Assembly (NCBI RefSeq): GCF_013403925.1
Contig: NZ_JABFDJ010000005.1
Span: forward strand, 271,541 to 335,540
Length of the DNA: 64,000 nucleotides
Source: Winogradskyella wichelsiae
Lineage (GTDB): Bacteria > Bacteroidota > Bacteroidia > Flavobacteriales > Flavobacteriaceae
Direction: 5' to 3'
The notes under the pieces were generated by a model. That model made no database searches. It saw only the letters and a program-made list of their open reading frames with translations, and was not told where the DNA came from. The position numbers were made by a program, and so were the translations under genes. The stretch's first letter is position 1. The number at the start of each line of letters is the position of its first letter. Shown here piece after piece: positions 60,389-64,000 of this stretch.

Positions 60389-61315
60389 ATGAAACCTTAT
60401 TTTATTATTATTCTAAGTTTAGTGACCTTCACTAGCTTTAGTCAAGAAAAAACATATACAGAAAAAGAATTATCAATATCTCAATGGATAGATGGTACAT
60501 TGTTGATGCCAATTGAGACTAAAAAACCATCATTAGCTATTATTATTGCAGGTTCTGGTCCGACAAATAGAAATGGTAATCAAAACTTTTTAAAAAATAA
60601 CTCTATAAAAAAACTAGCTGAAGGACTTACAGATAATGGTATTGCCACTTTTAGATACGATAAGCGTGTTGTAAAGCAAATTCGTCAAAAGAACGTTGAT
60701 AAGAATATGATGTTTGACGACTTCATTGCCGATGCTTCAGATGTTTTAGATTATTTTAAAAAAAGTAATGATTATAAAAACATTTATATCATTGGTCATA
60801 GTCAAGGAAGCCTAGTCGGCATGGTATCTGCTAAAGACAAAGCTGATGGATTTATTTCATTAGCAGGCGCAGGAAATAATATTGGCGATGTTTTAATTGA
60901 ACAGATTGATAAAACAGCACCAATGTTTAGTGAAGACACTAAGCGCGTTGTTACCAGTTTAAAAGCAGGCCAGACAACTACGGACTTCCCTATAGCTTTA
61001 GCTTCAATATTTAATGCTGACCTACAACCTTTTATGATGAATTGGATGTCTTACTATCCTATTGAGATTATTAAAAACTTAAAAATGCCAATTTTGATCA
61101 TTAATGGAACAAAAGATCTTCAGGTATCTGAAGCTGAAGCTCAACTTTTAAAAGAATCTAATGCTAATGCCGAACTGATAATTATAGAAAACATGAATCA
61201 TGTTTTATTTGAAATAGAAGGTGATGATTTAGAAAATTCAAAATCATATAATGAATCCTTCAGAACTATTTCTCCACTACTGATTAAAAGTATTACTAAT
61301 TTTATGTTACACTAA
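60389..61315 (+). CDS. Secreted alpha/beta hydrolase (serine esterase/peptidase-like)
   Basis: A 308-residue protein with a signal peptide (SLVTFTSFSQ). The alpha/beta hydrolase fold has AGSGPTNRNGN near the oxyanion hole, the nucleophile elbow GHSQGS, IINGTKDLQV with the acid and NMNHVLFE with the catalytic His. AGSGPTxRNGN is typical of a subgroup of envelope-located esterases in Bacteroidota. The substrate is unknown. A terminator follows at 61387-61417. Confidence 0.83.
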   Translation: MKPYFIIILSLVTFTSFSQEKTYTEKELSISQWIDGTLLMPIETKKPSLAIIIAGSGPTNRNGNQNFLKNNSIKKLAEGLTDNGIATFRYDKRVVKQIRQKNVDKNMMFDDFIADASDVLDYFKKSNDYKNIYIIGHSQGSLVGMVSAKDKADGFISLAGAGNNIGDVLIEQIDKTAPMFSEDTKRVVTSLKAGQTTTDFPIALASIFNADLQPFMMNWMSYYPIEIIKNLKMPILIINGTKDLQVSEAEAQLLKESNANAELIIIENMNHVLFEIEGDDLENSKSYNESFRTISPLLIKSITNFMLH

Positions 61316-61723
61316 TAGTTCTATTATCCAAAACATATAAAAGCATCATTATTATGCTGTTTTACTTATACTAAATTAATTAAAATGAAAAGCATCCCAA
61401 CCACGAGATGCTTTTTCTAACTAACCAACCAATGTAATACTTAAATTACTATAGTATCCTTATACTATGGTAACTATACTATTATGTATTACACATAATA
61501 TTAAGCAAACGACGTGCCAAAGTCTATTTTCAAAACATTAATTAAATTTAAAATTTATTAAAGACGCAGAATATTTATTTATAATCACTCTTGTTTTTCT
61601 TATTCACCTTCTTTTTAATTGTCAATACTACCGTTATCATTTTAATAATAAAGTGATCATAAACGGTCACTTTTTTAGGTTTTAATTTTTGTATTTTGCG
61701 TCCTCTAATCAAACTATTTTTTT
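61316..61723. other. 408-base intergenic region before the DUF819 gene
   Basis: It holds a weak AAAAGCAT/ATGCTGTTTT hairpin near 61337-61361, a terminator at 61387-61417, a 7-bp palindrome (ATAGTAT, CCTT, ATACTAT at 61451-61468) and a hairpin with T-run at 61650-61676 (AAAGTGA with TCACTTT). The last could be an attenuator for the next gene. No coding sequence is seen. Confidence 0.45.
61387..61417 (+). terminator. Terminator of the hydrolase gene
   Basis: GAAAAGCATC (61387-61396) and GATGCTTTTTC (61407-61417) form a 10-bp stem with a 10-base loop and T-run. Confidence 0.7.
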
Positions 61724-63034
61724 ATGGATAACACGCCTATTTTTACTGATGATACTATTGTGTTTGGACTATTAATGCTGGCCTTAGGTTTTGTGTTTAT
61801 CACAGAATCTATAAAAACAGGATTTTGGCCCAAGTTTTATAAAATAGTTCCAGGTTTATTCATGGCTTACATGCTACCTGCTTTATTAACAACTACAGGT
61901 TTAATATCACCAGAATGGACTACACTTTCTGAAACAGGTGTAATAACAGAACACAGTTCAAGCTTATATTATGTCTCAAGTCGCTATTTATTGCCAGCAG
62001 CACTGGTGCTAATGACTTTGAGTATTGATTTAAAAGCTGTTTTCAACTTAGGTTGGAAAGCATTAGTTATGTTCTTTACAGGAACTATCGGTATTATAAT
62101 TGGAGGACCAATAGCTATTATATTAATTGCTAGCGTTTCACCTGAAACTGTAGGGGGTGTAGGTCCAAATGCCGTTTGGAGAGGACTCTCAACCTTAGCC
62201 GGAAGCTGGATAGGTGGAGGTGCTAATCAAACCGCAATGTTAGAAATCTTTGGTTATAATCAAGCTAAATATGGAGGAATGGTATTTGTAGATATTGTTG
62301 TTGCCAATATTTGGATGGCTATCATATTAATTGGAATTGGTAAGCGAAATAGAATTAATAAGTGGTTGAATGCTGATACTTCTTCGATCGAAGCATTAAA
62401 GCAAAAAATGTCTACTTTTTCTGAAAAAGTAAAACGAAACCCCTCACTAACCGATATAATGGTGATTTGTGCCATTGCATTCGGGACAGTAAGTATAGCG
62501 CATTTTAGTGCTAACTACTTAGCTCCATTCTTTGAAAGCATAGTTGCAAGTATAGAATCCCCTACAACACGCAATATATTCACCTTTTTAGGTTCTAAAT
62601 TCTTCTGGATGATTAGTATAGCTACAATTATAGCCATTATATTATCAAATACAAAAGCCAAAAACTATGAGGGAGCGGGCGCTAGTAAATTTGGTAGTGT
62701 TTTCATATATATACTAGTTGCTAGTATTGGAATGAAAATGGATTTAACGATGATTTTTGATAATCTAGGTTTAATTGCTATAGGCGTCATTTGGATGACT
62801 ATTCATGCCATATTATTAATAGTTGTTGCTAAGTTAATAAAAGCTCCTTACTTCTTTTTAGCAGTAGGTAGCCAAGCTAACGTTGGTGGTGCAGCTTCTG
62901 CCCCTATTGTAGCATCTGCTTTTCACCCGTCATTAGCAACAGTAGGTGTTTTATTAGCTGTATTTGGTTATGCTGTAGGAACAATCGCTGCCATAGGATG
63001 TACCATTTTAATGGAAATAGCAGCTATTAGTTAG
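61724..63034 (+). CDS. DUF819 family membrane protein
   Basis: A 436-residue integral membrane protein with about 11 segments. FTGTIGIIIGGPIAIILIA, GSWIGGGANQTAM and VGSQANVGGAASAPIVASAFHPSL match the DUF819 (YjcL) family, whose duplicated helices resemble transporters of the CPA/BASS kind. The GGGANQTA and NVGGAASAP motifs probably line the substrate path. Some relatives are suggested to be muropeptide or organic-acid exporters, but that is not proven. The next gene, a lipoprotein, follows after 55 bases. Confidence 0.85.
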   Translation: MDNTPIFTDDTIVFGLLMLALGFVFITESIKTGFWPKFYKIVPGLFMAYMLPALLTTTGLISPEWTTLSETGVITEHSSSLYYVSSRYLLPAALVLMTLSIDLKAVFNLGWKALVMFFTGTIGIIIGGPIAIILIASVSPETVGGVGPNAVWRGLSTLAGSWIGGGANQTAMLEIFGYNQAKYGGMVFVDIVVANIWMAIILIGIGKRNRINKWLNADTSSIEALKQKMSTFSEKVKRNPSLTDIMVICAIAFGTVSIAHFSANYLAPFFESIVASIESPTTRNIFTFLGSKFFWMISIATIIAIILSNTKAKNYEGAGASKFGSVFIYILVASIGMKMDLTMIFDNLGLIAIGVIWMTIHAILLIVVAKLIKAPYFFLAVGSQANVGGAASAPIVASAFHPSLATVGVLLAVFGYAVGTIAAIGCTILMEIAAIS

Positions 63035-63089
63035 CTAATTTAAAACTATTATTAGATATTTACCAACCAATTTTTTACGTTAACAAATC

Positions 63090-63797
63090 ATGAAATTAAA
63101 AAATATTTTATCCTTAATTATTGTGCTAGCAATAGCGACATCTTGTAACCAGAACAACAATTCTAACTTTACCCTTAAAGCAAATATAAAAGGATTGAAA
63201 AAAGGAATTGTTTATCTTCAAAAAGATGGAGATTCAACTATTATCAATTTAGATTCTCTTGTAATAAACGGCCAATCAGAGTTTACGTTACAAACAGATC
63301 TTGAAGAACCTACTTTATTATATTTAAAACTTTTTAAAAATGATAAAGAAGAACATTATATTCCATTCTTTGCAGATGAAGGTATTACAGAAATATCAAC
63401 ATCATTAAAGACTTTTAATTATGATTCAGAAATTAAAGGATCAAAACAACAAGATCTCTTAGAAGAATATTTGAATGTTATGACGAAGTATAATTCCCGC
63501 AATTTAGATATTATTGAGGCTCGTTTTCTAGCACAAAAAGAAAATGATAGCATAGCGTTAGATTCTTTAAATCTTATTTCTGATAAGCTCATAAAACGAA
63601 AATATGCTTATACGATACAATTCGCAATGAATAACAAGGATAACGAAATAGCCCCTTATCTAGGATTATACGAAACTAGAAATGCTAACCCCATCTATAT
63701 TGATTCAATTTATAACAATTTAGATCCTGACATTAAAAATTCATTATACGGTAAAAAACTAAATGATGCCATTCTGAAAAGAAAATCGTCAGATTAA
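63090..63797 (+). CDS. DUF4369-domain lipoprotein
   Basis: A 235-residue lipoprotein (lipobox Cys19, ATSCNQ). The first 100 residues form a DUF4369-like beta-sandwich (FTLKANIKGLKKGIVYLQKD) and the rest is helical. In many Bacteroidota this domain is joined to a thioredoxin-like TlpA domain; here the protein ends at KRKSSD with no CxxC. It could be a natural short form or a truncation. It lies 55 bases after the DUF819 gene. Confidence 0.75.
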   Translation: MKLKNILSLIIVLAIATSCNQNNNSNFTLKANIKGLKKGIVYLQKDGDSTIINLDSLVINGQSEFTLQTDLEEPTLLYLKLFKNDKEEHYIPFFADEGITEISTSLKTFNYDSEIKGSKQQDLLEEYLNVMTKYNSRNLDIIEARFLAQKENDSIALDSLNLISDKLIKRKYAYTIQFAMNNKDNEIAPYLGLYETRNANPIYIDSIYNNLDPDIKNSLYGKKLNDAILKRKSSD

Positions 63798-63830
63798 TCA
63801 GATTCTTGTTATCCTAACATTCACCTTACA

Positions 63831-64000
<170 letters not shown>

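Overview
The window is chromosomal DNA from a member of the Bacteroidota, most likely a marine Flavobacteriaceae. The evidence is the AT-rich sequence, TonB-dependent receptors with CarboxypepD_reg-like N-termini, type IX secretion sorting domains of both type A and type B, start codons preceded by A-rich rather than Shine-Dalgarno sequence, and promoters of the TTTG-N19-TAnnTTTG class (a complete match lies upstream of rpmB at 14728-14758). The species cannot be named from sequence alone. I found no rRNA, tRNA, CRISPR array, prophage or transposase gene.

Layout. 1-7.9 kb: tail of a thioredoxin-reductase-like flavoprotein, a SET-domain protein, an M23 peptidase lipoprotein, then a compact run of a secreted sorbosone-dehydrogenase-type protein, a TonB receptor and a secreted alpha/beta hydrolase, followed by an aldo/keto reductase. 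8-12.8 kb: rimO, a serine hydrolase, a T9SS type B surface protein. 12.9-17.8 kb (minus): ftsY; the rpmB-rpmG-DUF4295 ribosomal operon; a run of exonuclease, FAH-family protein, orphan Hpt and cinA. 18-20.4 kb: a TPR hybrid histidine kinase. 20.4-24.8 kb (minus): an unusual five-gene group of DUF134 regulator, NifX/NafY-like protein, stand-alone GTP cyclohydrolase II, hot-dog thioesterase and a large unassigned PLP enzyme. 25-32.7 kb: a 2-oxoacid dehydrogenase E2, a glycosyltransferase, recR, a sodium/solute symporter, a CoA-binding protein and an outer-membrane receptor. 33-36.4 kb (minus): a small sugar operon with an Nramp-like transporter lacking the metal motifs, a mannose-6-phosphate isomerase and an SDR. 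36.6-42.3 kb: fabH, htpG and a three-gene set including a transglutaminase. 42.3-51.5 kb: a 972-residue modular beta-helix T9SS cargo, pyruvate carboxylase, rlmF and a DEAD-box helicase. 51.8-54.7 kb (minus): an ECF sigma/anti-sigma operon with two secreted proteins. 54.7-64 kb: membrane and secreted proteins, an MFS transporter, a VanX-type dipeptidase, AlkB, a hydrolase, a DUF819 membrane protein, a DUF4369 lipoprotein, and at the right edge a decayed murQ fragment.

The non-coding DNA holds several interspersed palindromic repeats: a 109-bp inverted-repeat element at 50124-50232, an 81-bp MITE-like element at 51646-51726 lying between 94-bp direct repeats, and degenerate fragments at 16975-17054 and 39778-39812. 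Many gene ends have clear hairpin terminators.

The best candidates for undescribed biology are the 20.4-24.8 kb group with its PLP enzyme, the metal-motif-less Nramp homologue in a sugar operon, and the palindromic element with its flanking duplication. Family assignments come from motif recognition by eye; no database search was run.
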